Shown here: one piece after another, positions 52,688-61,036 of the stretch
Numbering within the stretch: the first letter of the stretch is position 1
How the letters are laid out: each line of letters begins with the position of its first letter
NCBI GenBank assembly: GCA_002342665.1
Contig: DDQK01000039.1
Location: forward strand, 8,762-72,761
Source of the DNA: Prevotella sp. UBA2444
GTDB lineage: Bacteria; Bacteroidota; Bacteroidia; Bacteroidales; Bacteroidaceae
Reading direction: 5' to 3'
Length of the DNA: 64,000 nucleotides
Program-made: the position numbers and the translations under genes
The notes under the pieces: generated by a model
Told to the model about the DNA's origin: nothing
The model's input: the letters and a program-made list of their open reading frames with translations, nothing else
The model's database searches: none

Positions 52688-53677
52688 ATGGAGGATACGA
52701 GGAACCTGTGGAGCATAGTCAGAGATTTCCTGACGCGCAGAACGTATAGGGAATTTCTGATTTTCTTGTTCTTTCTCGCATTGTCAGGCATCTTCTGGCT
52801 GTTCCTGACACTCAACGAGACCTACGAACGAGACTTCGACATTCCCGTAACCATCACCAACGTGCCCAAGAACGTGATGCTCACTTCAGAGGAGACAGAC
52901 TCCGTGAGGATGACCATCCGCGACAAGGGTTTCACACTGGTGACCTATATCTGGGGAAACGCACTGCCTCATCTGGAGGTAAACTACATGAACTATAGCC
53001 ACAACAATGGCATCTGTTCAGTCCCTGCTTCTGATTTGCAGAAACTAGCACGCCAGCAACTGGCCAGCGGCTCCAGAATTACAATTGTCAAGACTGAGAA
53101 GCTGGACTTCTACTACAACTATGGCGACAAGAAGCGTGTACCCGTCAGATGGAGCGGCAGGGTTCTTCCTGAGCAGCTTTTCTTCATCTCACAGGTGCAG
53201 TACTGGCCTGACAGCGTGACCGTCTATGCCTCCAAGGAGAAACTTGACAGCATCAACGTTGTCTATACCGAGCAGCTGAACTACGCCAACTTCCGCGATA
53301 CACTGATGGTGGAATGCCGTCTGGCCAAGCATAAGGGCGTGAAGACAGTGCCCGAGGAGGTGAAAGTAGGCTTCTACACCGATGTCCTTACTGAGGAGAG
53401 CATCGAGGGCATTGCCGTCAAGGGCATCAACATGCCGAAAGGCAAGTTCCTGCGTACGTTTCCTGCCAAGGTGAAGGTCAGCTTTGTCACAGGAGCCAGT
53501 GTGTTCCGTTCCCTGCGCGCAGAAGATTTCGAAGTGGTAGCCGACTATAACGATCTGAAGAACAGCCTGTCGGATAAGTGCCGCATCTACCTGAAGAGTT
53601 CTCCTCAGGGCATCTCACGAGTCAGGCTATCCACCACACAAGTCGACTACCTCATCGAAGAACATACTGTAGAATGA
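52688..53677 (+). CDS. YbbR-like domain protein
   Basis: 329 residues. A membrane helix near 21-40 (LIFLFFLALSGIFWLFL), then YbbR-like beta domains (DFDIPVTITNVPKNVML, and later repeats). In other bacteria YbbR proteins regulate c-di-AMP cyclases, but no cyclase gene is adjacent here. Its TGA overlaps the ATG of coaE. Confidence 0.85.
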   Translation: MEDTRNLWSIVRDFLTRRTYREFLIFLFFLALSGIFWLFLTLNETYERDFDIPVTITNVPKNVMLTSEETDSVRMTIRDKGFTLVTYIWGNALPHLEVNYMNYSHNNGICSVPASDLQKLARQQLASGSRITIVKTEKLDFYYNYGDKKRVPVRWSGRVLPEQLFFISQVQYWPDSVTVYASKEKLDSINVVYTEQLNYANFRDTLMVECRLAKHKGVKTVPEEVKVGFYTDVLTEESIEGIAVKGINMPKGKFLRTFPAKVKVSFVTGASVFRSLRAEDFEVVADYNDLKNSLSDKCRIYLKSSPQGISRVRLSTTQVDYLIEEHTVE

Positions 53678-54654
53678 AGATTGGCATCACCGGCGGCATA
53701 GGAAGCGGTAAGAGTTACGTGTGCAGACGACTGGAAACCAGAGGGATCAGCGTCTACGATTGTGACTCGGCTGCCAAACGGCTTATTCTGACTTCGCCAG
53801 AGATACGCAAAGGACTGACGGCACTCATCGGACCGGAAGTCTATCTCTCTGATGGCAAGCTCAACAAGAAGGCCGTAACTCAGTTCCTGCTCTCCTCCGA
53901 GGACAATGCCAAAGCTATCGACGCCATCGTCCACCCCGCCGTGTTCAGGGGTTTTGAACAGAGTGGACTGCAATGGATGGAGAGTGCCATCCTCTTCGAG
54001 TCAGGTGCCTACAAGCTCGTAGACAGGTCTGTCGTCGTGAGCTGTCCTGACGAGATACGCATCGAACGGGTGATGCAGCGCGACGGTATTTCCCGTGAAA
54101 AGGTACTCGAATGGATGAATCGCCAACTGCCACAGGAAGAGGTGCGCAGACGTGCAGACTTCGAAATTATCAACGACGGCATAGCCGATATTGACAAACA
54201 ATTAAACAAAATATTAAGAAATATGCAACAGACAATTTTAGCCATCGCCGGAAAGCCCGGCCTTTACAAACTCGTTTCCAGAGGTAAGAACAACCTGATT
54301 GTTGAGACCCTCGATGCCCAGCATCGCCGCGTGCCAGCATTCGCTACCGACAGGATTACCTCCCTTGGCGACATCGCCATGTTCACCGAGACAGACGACG
54401 TACCCCTGATGGACGTTCTCGACAACCTGAAGAAGCTCGAGGAAGGCAAGAAAGCCTCCATCAACGAGAAGAAAGCTTCGCCCGACGAGCTCAAAGCTTA
54501 CTTCACCAAGGTGCTACCTGAATGGGACCGCGAGCGTGTACACACCAGCGACATCAAGAAACTGATATCGTGGTACAACATCCTTGTGGACAACGGCATT
54601 ACCGACTTCAAGGAAACAGAAAAGGAAGAAACAACAGAAAAGGCTTCGGAATAA
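53674..54654 (+). CDS. coaE: Dephospho-CoA kinase fused to a DUF5606 domain
   Basis: 326 residues in one open frame. Residues 1-183 are CoaE: P-loop GITGGIGSGKSYV, DCDSAAKRL and the lid region RVMQRDGIS, which phosphorylates dephospho-CoA in the last step of CoA synthesis. Residues 184-326 (MQQTILAIAGKPGLYKLVSR, then VHTSDIKKLISWYN) look like DUF5606, which I recall as a separate gene next to coaE in relatives. The joint is at Met184 (ATG 54223), so either a true fusion or an internal start producing the second protein is possible. ATG 53674 overlaps the ybbR stop. Confidence 0.88.
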   Translation: MKIGITGGIGSGKSYVCRRLETRGISVYDCDSAAKRLILTSPEIRKGLTALIGPEVYLSDGKLNKKAVTQFLLSSEDNAKAIDAIVHPAVFRGFEQSGLQWMESAILFESGAYKLVDRSVVVSCPDEIRIERVMQRDGISREKVLEWMNRQLPQEEVRRRADFEIINDGIADIDKQLNKILRNMQQTILAIAGKPGLYKLVSRGKNNLIVETLDAQHRRVPAFATDRITSLGDIAMFTETDDVPLMDVLDNLKKLEEGKKASINEKKASPDELKAYFTKVLPEWDRERVHTSDIKKLISWYNILVDNGITDFKETEKEETTEKASE

Positions 54655-54672
54655 TTCCGAAGCCTTTTTCTT
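54639..54672. terminator. Bidirectional intrinsic terminator between coaE and the barrel protein gene
   Basis: Perfect 12-bp stem AAAGGCTTCGGA (54639-54650) / TCCGAAGCCTTT (54656-54667), T-rich on both sides. It overlaps the last codons of coaE. Confidence 0.9.
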
Positions 54673-57650
54673 TAGAACCTGCGGCCTCCTCCGAAGCCAC
54701 CGCCTCCGCCAAATCCTCCACGGCCGCCGCCAAAGCCGCCACGACCGCCGCGTCCACCGGGACCTCTCTGGCCCCGACCTCCGCCGAACATGCCGCCACC
54801 ACCTCCAAAGAGGTTCAGACGGTAGATGACATGGAGCATGGCGTAGCTGGTGATGGCATTATACTCGGTATCACTGCGCTGCATGGCCGTCAGCGTACGG
54901 CTCACGGTAGACTGCTGGCGCAGAATATCGTAGAGCTGGAGCGACACCGTGAGGGACTTGCCTGTCAGGAAGCTCTGAGCTATCTGTGCATTCCAAATGA
55001 GTTCATTGGTATTCATCGACGCATCGCTGTAGCCACGACGACTCTGCATGTTGAGGTTGGTGGTAAGCGACGTACCCCAAGGTGCCGTCACACCAATCAT
55101 ACCGCCATAGCTGAACTGCCAGGTGTCGAGGTTGATGTTCTCCTGCAGGTCGTTGCGCGAACGGTTGTAGTTCACCGAACCGTTGAGTTCCACCTCGAGC
55201 CACTCGTTACGGTAGCTGGCGGCCAGTCGCTCGCTGATGCCCAGCGTGTTGGTGGCACTCTTCTGTGAATCACTCTGACTGTTGACGCTGACGTATCCCA
55301 CGCGGTGGTTGTAGTTCAGGTTGGTGAAGGTGTTGATGTTGAAGAAGGCAGCCGAGTCGACGGCGGTGTTAAACATAAATCCGAGGTTGCCGTTCCAGTT
55401 GCCGTTGATGTTCTCAGGACGGGTAATGGTTCCACCAATCTCCTGAACGTAGGTAGTCTTGTTCGACACCGAATTGTTGGTCATCGAGAAATTAACGAAC
55501 GTCATCACGGCGCGCTGGTGTTTCTGGAAATAATCGTTATAGAAGAGGTTGAAGTTCTGGGTGAACGAGGGCTTCAGACCGGGGTTACCTCGTGTGATAC
55601 GGAGCGGATCGCTGTCGTCGACGATGTCAAGCAGGTCGCTCATCGACGGCTGCTGAGTACGTCCTCGATAGGTGAAGCGCAACTGGCCTGTCTGCGACTT
55701 CTTCCAGCGGAAATCGAGCGTCGGAGTGAAGTTGGTCACGGTGCGGGTTGTGTCAGCATGTACACCCTGATAGTCCTGCACGAAGTGCGACTTCTGCGGC
55801 AGCACCTGGAATCCGATGTTGAAATTGTACGACTTGCGCACGATGCGAAGCATCACCTCGGCTGTATGATTGTCGTTCTTATACTCTGAGAGTCGGCTCA
55901 GGTTGGTGTCCTCGTAGGTGTCGAGGGGGTTGCGCAACTGTCCGAGATAAGCATCCCAGTTGCGGTAGAGGGGAGTGATGCCGTAGTAGTCTACGCCAGT
56001 GAGGCTGTAGGTCTTACGGTCACTCTTGGTGTAACTGTGCTGGTAAGTGTAGCTGAACTGCAGGTACACCTGTCGTGCGATGGGCTCGCTGTAGGTGATG
56101 CGAGCGCTGGCACTCCAGTTGTTCTGCGGGGTCAGACTGTAGCGGTTGGTTTGATAGGTGGAGTCGCCGTCGCCTGTATAGTTCATCACATGGAAGAGCT
56201 CGGAGTAGTTGTTCGAGATGTTCTTGCTGGTTCCTTTTCCCCAAGAGCCGTTCAGTTGTACGGTGATATTGCGCCCAGAGTTGTTCAGTCGGCGATTGAA
56301 CTGCAGCATGCCGCTCAGGCTCTTCGAGTCGCTGTAGCTGATACCGTTCTGGTCACTGAAGTTCTTGACGATGCCGTATTTGTTGGCCAATTCCTCAACG
56401 GCTCTGAGGGGATCGTCGCTATAGTCGTATGGATTCTTGTCGAAGGTGGCGTTCTGACTGATGCTTTCCCCGTCGTTGCTGTTGTAGTTAAAACGCGGCC
56501 GGAACATGATGTTGGTCATCGAGTCAGGCTGCCACTCCAGTCGCATCTGTCCGTTCCACTGGTTCGAGCGCGAGTAGTTCTGGTTCATACTATTGCCGAA
56601 CGATGAGGTGGTGCCGCTATAGAAACTCTCTGATGACGACTTCGAGTAGGTGTCGCCGTCGGTGTGGTTCCAGCGGATGCTACCGTCGAGCTTCAGTTTG
56701 TCCTTCTTCTCATAGTTGATGTTCAGACCCGTCATCTTCATGGCGTTCAGGCCCTGTCGACCTCCTCCCCAACGGCCTCCTCCGCCACCACCGGGGAATC
56801 CCATGTCGTTGGTGTTGTTGGCATTGGTCATGAGAAACATCTTCAGGTCATCCTTCATCACCCCACCGAACACGCGGCCTGCATAGCGATGCTCCGTACC
56901 TGCTGCCAGGTCGGCATTCACCATCACACCCCTGTTCATGCCTGGTTTGATACCAAAGTCGAGCACAGTCTCCTCCTCACCGTCCTGAATGCCTGAGACG
57001 CGTGCCAGGTCGCTCTGCTGGTCGTAGGCCTTGATACGGTCTATGATGTTGGTGGGCAGGTTCTTGATGGCGGTCTTGGTATCGCCCGTCATAAATTCCT
57101 TACCATCGACAAGGATCTTCTTCACCTCCTTGCCGTTGATCTTGATGGTACCGTCGTCGCTCACCTCAGCACCAGGCAGGCGCTTCACGAGTTCCTCCAC
57201 AACAGAGCCCTCAGGGGTACGGAAGGCGTTGGCATTATAGACAAAGGTGTCGGCCTTCAGCGTCACCTTCGATGCGTGAGCCGTCACGGTGGCACCCTTC
57301 AGCATGATAGCATCCGGGGCCAGCGAGATGGTTCCTGCCGAGAAATTCTTGTCGTCGGCTATCTTAATAATTTTTGTGTACGTCTTGAATCCCACGTAGG
57401 TAACCTGCAGGGTATAGCTGCCATTCTGAGGAGCTTTGATAGAAAAGGCACCATCAGTGTTCGTCACGGCATTGGCCACGACTTTCTGCCCACTCATCAA
57501 GGCTGCCGTTGCCTGAATCACTGCTTCCTTGGTATCCTGTTCTATCACTTTTCCTGTTACTGTACGCTGGGCTAAGGTAACGATAGTTGAAATACTGAAA
57601 ACTACTAAAAAGATTAATCGTCTCATCACACTTATTTTAAACTTACGCAT
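54672..57650 (-). CDS. Outer-membrane beta-barrel receptor-like protein with Gly-rich tail
   Basis: 992 residues. Signal peptide (RRLIFLVVFSISTIVTLA), a carboxypeptidase-regulatory-like domain (about 30-110, TVTGKVIEQDTKEAVIQATA), a plug-like region (LKADTFVYNANAFRTPEGSVVEELVKRLPG) and a large barrel: the OMP_b-brl_3/TonB-receptor-like architecture. No SusD gene follows, so it is not a classical SusCD pair. Two Gly-rich segments stand out: GFPGGGGGGRWGGGRQG near 285 and a C-terminal tail of about 40 residues of GGRGG/FGGG units that replaces the usual aromatic last strand. ATG 57626 is an alternative start. Confidence 0.85.
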   Translation of the reverse strand: MRKFKISVMRRLIFLVVFSISTIVTLAQRTVTGKVIEQDTKEAVIQATAALMSGQKVVANAVTNTDGAFSIKAPQNGSYTLQVTYVGFKTYTKIIKIADDKNFSAGTISLAPDAIMLKGATVTAHASKVTLKADTFVYNANAFRTPEGSVVEELVKRLPGAEVSDDGTIKINGKEVKKILVDGKEFMTGDTKTAIKNLPTNIIDRIKAYDQQSDLARVSGIQDGEEETVLDFGIKPGMNRGVMVNADLAAGTEHRYAGRVFGGVMKDDLKMFLMTNANNTNDMGFPGGGGGGRWGGGRQGLNAMKMTGLNINYEKKDKLKLDGSIRWNHTDGDTYSKSSSESFYSGTTSSFGNSMNQNYSRSNQWNGQMRLEWQPDSMTNIMFRPRFNYNSNDGESISQNATFDKNPYDYSDDPLRAVEELANKYGIVKNFSDQNGISYSDSKSLSGMLQFNRRLNNSGRNITVQLNGSWGKGTSKNISNNYSELFHVMNYTGDGDSTYQTNRYSLTPQNNWSASARITYSEPIARQVYLQFSYTYQHSYTKSDRKTYSLTGVDYYGITPLYRNWDAYLGQLRNPLDTYEDTNLSRLSEYKNDNHTAEVMLRIVRKSYNFNIGFQVLPQKSHFVQDYQGVHADTTRTVTNFTPTLDFRWKKSQTGQLRFTYRGRTQQPSMSDLLDIVDDSDPLRITRGNPGLKPSFTQNFNLFYNDYFQKHQRAVMTFVNFSMTNNSVSNKTTYVQEIGGTITRPENINGNWNGNLGFMFNTAVDSAAFFNINTFTNLNYNHRVGYVSVNSQSDSQKSATNTLGISERLAASYRNEWLEVELNGSVNYNRSRNDLQENINLDTWQFSYGGMIGVTAPWGTSLTTNLNMQSRRGYSDASMNTNELIWNAQIAQSFLTGKSLTVSLQLYDILRQQSTVSRTLTAMQRSDTEYNAITSYAMLHVIYRLNLFGGGGGMFGGGRGQRGPGGRGGRGGFGGGRGGFGGGGGFGGGRRF

Positions 57651-57753
57651 TTTTGACGCTTACATTTTGCAAAAGTTTAATCGCCGAAATGCAAAAAAAG
57701 GGTAAAATCTACAATTATTTTACATTTTAGTGTGCGAAATCGAAAAAAAATAG

Positions 57754-57761
57754 TAATTTTG
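57754..57761 (+). promoter_or_regulatory. -7 box (TAATTTTG) of aroB
   Basis: TAATTTTG followed by CAC, 27 nt before ATG 57789. Confidence 0.55.
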
Positions 57762-57788
57762 CACACGATAACCCAACCATTAGAAGAA

Positions 57789-58838
57789 ATGAACCCGCAA
57801 AAGGTTGAAATAGCAGATAATCTGGAAAAGACACTGACTGCCGCCATCAACGACTGCCAGCCTGATAAGCTTTTCATCTTGGCCGACACGACCACCGAGC
57901 AACTCTGCTTGCCCGTCGTCGAAGGGTTCAGCCGTCTGGCAGATGCCCGGCGCATCGTGATTGGGGCCACTGACACCCACAAGACACTGGAGTCGCTGGC
58001 TCACGTCTGGGAAGAGTTATCACGGCAGGGAGCCACGCGCCACACCTTATTAATTAATATAGGCGGAGGCATGGTGACCGATCTGGGAGGCTTTGCTGCT
58101 TCCACCTTCAAGCGCGGCATTCAGTATATCAACATCCCCACGACACTGCTCTCGATGGTCGACGCTTCCGTAGGCGGAAAGACAGGCATCAACTTCAATG
58201 GCTTGAAAAATGAGATTGGTGTATTCAACAATGCCGCATCCGTCATCCTCGATACCCAGTTCCTGCGCTCCCTCGATGGTGAGAACATCCTTTCGGGCTA
58301 TGCCGAGATGCTCAAGCACGGACTGATCAACAACGAGCAGATGTGGGCAGAACTGATGAATTACGATATCGAACAGCCCGATTTCGGTGAACTGCGCCGT
58401 ATGGTGGCCGAGAGTGTTGCCGTGAAGCAGCGCATCGTCACAGAGGATCCCACGGAGAAGGGCATCCGCAAGGCTCTCAACCTGGGTCACACCGTGGGTC
58501 ACGCCTTCGAGTCGTTTGCACTCCATCGCAAGCCTGTGCTTCATGGCTATGCCGTAGCCTGGGGCATCATCTGCGAACTCTACCTAAGTTGCGCCAAGAC
58601 GGGATTCCCCACCGACAAGATGCACCAGACCGTCACCTTCATCAAGGAGCATTACGGCAAGATGCAGATTACCTGCGACGACTACCCCGCCCTCTTGGAA
58701 CTGATGACCCACGATAAGAAGAACGTGGGCACCACGATAAACTTCACCCTGCTGGGAGGCCTTGGCGATATCCGTATCAACCAGAGCGCCACGCAGGAAG
58801 AGATCTACGAAGCTCTCGATTTCTATCGGGAGTGTTGA
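57789..58838 (+). CDS. aroB: 3-dehydroquinate synthase
   Basis: 349 residues from ATG 57789. GGGMVTDLGGFAASTFKRG binds NAD, TTLLSMVDASVGGKTGINFNGLKNEIG is the conserved core, and LNLGHTVGHAFES supplies zinc-binding His residues. It converts DAHP to 3-dehydroquinate in the shikimate pathway. Slightly shorter than the usual 360 residues but complete. Monocistronic with a terminator. Confidence 0.95.
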   Translation: MNPQKVEIADNLEKTLTAAINDCQPDKLFILADTTTEQLCLPVVEGFSRLADARRIVIGATDTHKTLESLAHVWEELSRQGATRHTLLINIGGGMVTDLGGFAASTFKRGIQYINIPTTLLSMVDASVGGKTGINFNGLKNEIGVFNNAASVILDTQFLRSLDGENILSGYAEMLKHGLINNEQMWAELMNYDIEQPDFGELRRMVAESVAVKQRIVTEDPTEKGIRKALNLGHTVGHAFESFALHRKPVLHGYAVAWGIICELYLSCAKTGFPTDKMHQTVTFIKEHYGKMQITCDDYPALLELMTHDKKNVGTTINFTLLGGLGDIRINQSATQEEIYEALDFYREC

Positions 58839-58889
58839 AAACGATACCAATCAACTTAATAGACCTATATCATATTACTAACTAATCGC

Positions 58890-58928
58890 AGGTGCAGCCA
58901 CTCGGGAGAGCAGCTGCACCTCTTTTCT
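58890..58928 (+). terminator. Intrinsic terminator after aroB
   Basis: Stem AGGTGCAGC (58890-58898) / GCTGCACCT (58913-58921), then CTTTTCTTT. Confidence 0.85.
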
Positions 58929-58929
58929 T

Positions 58930-59895
58930 TCATTCCGCTAATTGCTGTGCTACTCGACGTGCCGGTTTGCCCGTCTCCGTCAGTGGGATATGATCGATAT
59001 GAACGTAGGCCCTTGGGCGATGGTATTGGGTGAGGATGCGCTCACATATCTGGCGCGCCTCATCGACACTCCCCTCCGTCAACAGCACGACGATCTCACC
59101 AAACTTCGCATCGCGACGCTTACTGATGAGAAACGGCTCGTGCAGATGCGGCTGCAACTGACGCTCCACCTCCTCTGCCTGAATCTTGATGCCACCAGAA
59201 CAAATCACATTGTCCTTGCGCCCGAAGATTCGGAAACGGCCATCGGCCGAAAGTTCTGCAATGTCGTTGGTGACGAGCTGCTGTGCACATACCTCAGGGG
59301 CATCAATCACCAGACAGTCCTCATCCGTCAGACTGACGCTGACACTGGGGAAGGGCGTATACCACTCCGAGGCTTCCGGCCCGTTCAGTCTTCTCAGCGC
59401 GATGTGCGAGAGGGTCTCAGTCATGCCATAAGTGCTCCACACGGCATTAGGGAAAGCACGCAGCTCAACAGCCATAGCCTCATCGATGGCTCCACCGCCT
59501 ATGATCAAGTGCTTGATGCCCTCCAGCCTCGCTCGCTCCTCAGGCACCTGCAGCGTGTTCCACACCTGCAACGGCACCATCGCAGCGAAGTCGATTCTGT
59601 CGGCGAGTGCCATGAGCGGATGGCCTGAAGGCTCTACCGCCAGAAGGCGCAGTCCCCTTTCAAGAGAGCGCACCACCATCATCTTGCCTGCGATATAGTC
59701 GAGCGACATACAGAGCAGAGCCGTATCGCCAGCTTTCAGCCCGAGGAAGTCGCAGGTGATGCAGGCAGAGTTCTGCATCCGCCGTTTCTCTACGAGCATC
59801 GGCTTGGGTGCCCCCGTCGAGCCACTGGTCTGCACACGGACATAGGCACTGTCGCTATGCCATTCAGCGATGAACTCTTCTACTGACATCGCCAT
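58930..59895 (-). CDS. menE: o-Succinylbenzoate-CoA ligase (short MenE)
   Basis: 321 residues, shorter than the common 450-490 because the N-terminal part of the AMP-binding fold is reduced. Signatures remain: TSGSTGAPKPM (P-loop), STYGMTETLSH, IFGRKDNVICSGGIKIQ and LTETGKPAR with the adenylation Lys. It activates o-succinylbenzoate in menaquinone synthesis. It overlaps menC by 16 bp, which supports the assignment. Confidence 0.88.
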   Translation of the reverse strand: MAMSVEEFIAEWHSDSAYVRVQTSGSTGAPKPMLVEKRRMQNSACITCDFLGLKAGDTALLCMSLDYIAGKMMVVRSLERGLRLLAVEPSGHPLMALADRIDFAAMVPLQVWNTLQVPEERARLEGIKHLIIGGGAIDEAMAVELRAFPNAVWSTYGMTETLSHIALRRLNGPEASEWYTPFPSVSVSLTDEDCLVIDAPEVCAQQLVTNDIAELSADGRFRIFGRKDNVICSGGIKIQAEEVERQLQPHLHEPFLISKRRDAKFGEIVVLLTEGSVDEARQICERILTQYHRPRAYVHIDHIPLTETGKPARRVAQQLAE

Positions 59896-60893
59896 AGTTG
59901 CTCTCCTCTGATTTCCAACGGCATGGGGATATTATCAGTAAACAACTGCCCAGTACCCAGCCCCTGCGGCATGCGGATATGGTCGCCGTAGACATCGCTG
60001 GCCAGCTGGGCAATGGCATTCAGGCCTACATTACTCTCAAGGGCAGAGGTAATCCACGAGCCGATGCCTTGTTCGCGGGCCATATCTATCCACTCCCGAC
60101 AGCCCTGCATGCCACCGTGCAACGAGGGTTTCAGCACGATGTAGCGAGGCTTTATCACACTCAGCATGTGGGCCTTCATCTCCGGGTCGTTCACGCCGAT
60201 GAGTTCCTCATCGAGGGCGATGGGTAGTGGCGACTCCCGACAGAGTTCCGACATATAGAACCACTGCCCGGCCTTGATGGGCTGTTCAATGCTGTGGATG
60301 GCATACTGCGAAAGCAACTCGAGTTTGTAGAGAGCCTCGTCGTACTTGAAGCCTCCGTTGGCATCCAGCCGCAGTTCTACCTCGTGGAAGGAGAAGCGTT
60401 CGCGGATTCGCTTCACCAGATCCAGTTCCTGCTCAAAGTCGATGGCACCCACCTTCAGTTTCACACATCTGAAGCCCTGCTCCAGCTTCTGCTCCAGTCG
60501 CTGGAGCATCTCGTCGTAGCGTCCCATCCATACCAGACCATTGATAGGAATGCCCTCCTCGCCGCGGCTGAAGGCGGTGTCAAAGAGCCGGTCGCCTCGC
60601 TGCAGGTTGAGCAGGGCCGTCTCCAGTCCGAAGAGCATCGAGGGATAGGGGCGCAGGGCCTCGTAATCAATGGCTCCCGCACGGCAGAAATCCGCACATA
60701 CCTTGTCTAAAATGATCGCATAGTCCGGCGAGGCATCACAACTCAGGTCTGGCAGAGGGGCACACTCTCCTACCCCCTTGCGCTCGCCGTCGGTGAGTTC
60801 TATAAACCAGCTCTTCCGTTCAGTATATACGCCTCGCGATGTCCCCGCGGGCTGCTTGAAATGGAGCGTGCGCTCCGTCACTCTTGCTTCCAT
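59880..60893 (-). CDS. menC: o-Succinylbenzoate synthase
   Basis: 337 residues, enolase superfamily. CVKLKVG (catalytic Lys), LRLDANGGF (metal Asp), SIEQPI (metal Glu), LDEELIG (metal Asp/Glu) and YIVLKPSLHGG (second catalytic Lys) are all in place. It dehydrates SHCHC to o-succinylbenzoate. The menC-menE pair is separated from menB by a divergent xylanase gene. Confidence 0.92.
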   Translation of the reverse strand: MEARVTERTLHFKQPAGTSRGVYTERKSWFIELTDGERKGVGECAPLPDLSCDASPDYAIILDKVCADFCRAGAIDYEALRPYPSMLFGLETALLNLQRGDRLFDTAFSRGEEGIPINGLVWMGRYDEMLQRLEQKLEQGFRCVKLKVGAIDFEQELDLVKRIRERFSFHEVELRLDANGGFKYDEALYKLELLSQYAIHSIEQPIKAGQWFYMSELCRESPLPIALDEELIGVNDPEMKAHMLSVIKPRYIVLKPSLHGGMQGCREWIDMAREQGIGSWITSALESNVGLNAIAQLASDVYGDHIRMPQGLGTGQLFTDNIPMPLEIRGEQLWRCQ

Positions 60894-60922
60894 AACTCTC
60901 TCTTATTTTGGGCTATCGACTG

Positions 60923-60930
60923 CAAAGATA
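60923..60930 (-). promoter_or_regulatory. -7 box (TATCTTTG) of menC-menE
   Basis: TATCTTTG followed by CAGTCG on the - strand, 29 nt before ATG 60893. Confidence 0.65.
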
Positions 60931-61006
60931 CACAATTTCCTGCAAAAAACGGTATTTTTCGAAATAATATGATACATATTGCAAAGTTTGATTCTGGGAA
61001 AAGACG

Positions 61007-61014
61007 TACCTTTG
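61007..61014 (+). promoter_or_regulatory. -7 box (TACCTTTG) of the xylanase gene
   Basis: TACCTTTG followed by CAGCC, 22 nt before ATG 61037; TTTG at 60987-60990 is 16 nt upstream. Confidence 0.65.
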
Positions 61015-61036
61015 CAGCCACGAAACAGACAAAACG

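Noticed and set aside
54672..57650. SusC of a polysaccharide utilisation locus
   Set aside because: No SusD-like gene follows and the architecture fits the OMP_b-brl_3 type better; the nearby xylanase is 3.4 kb away and not co-transcribed.
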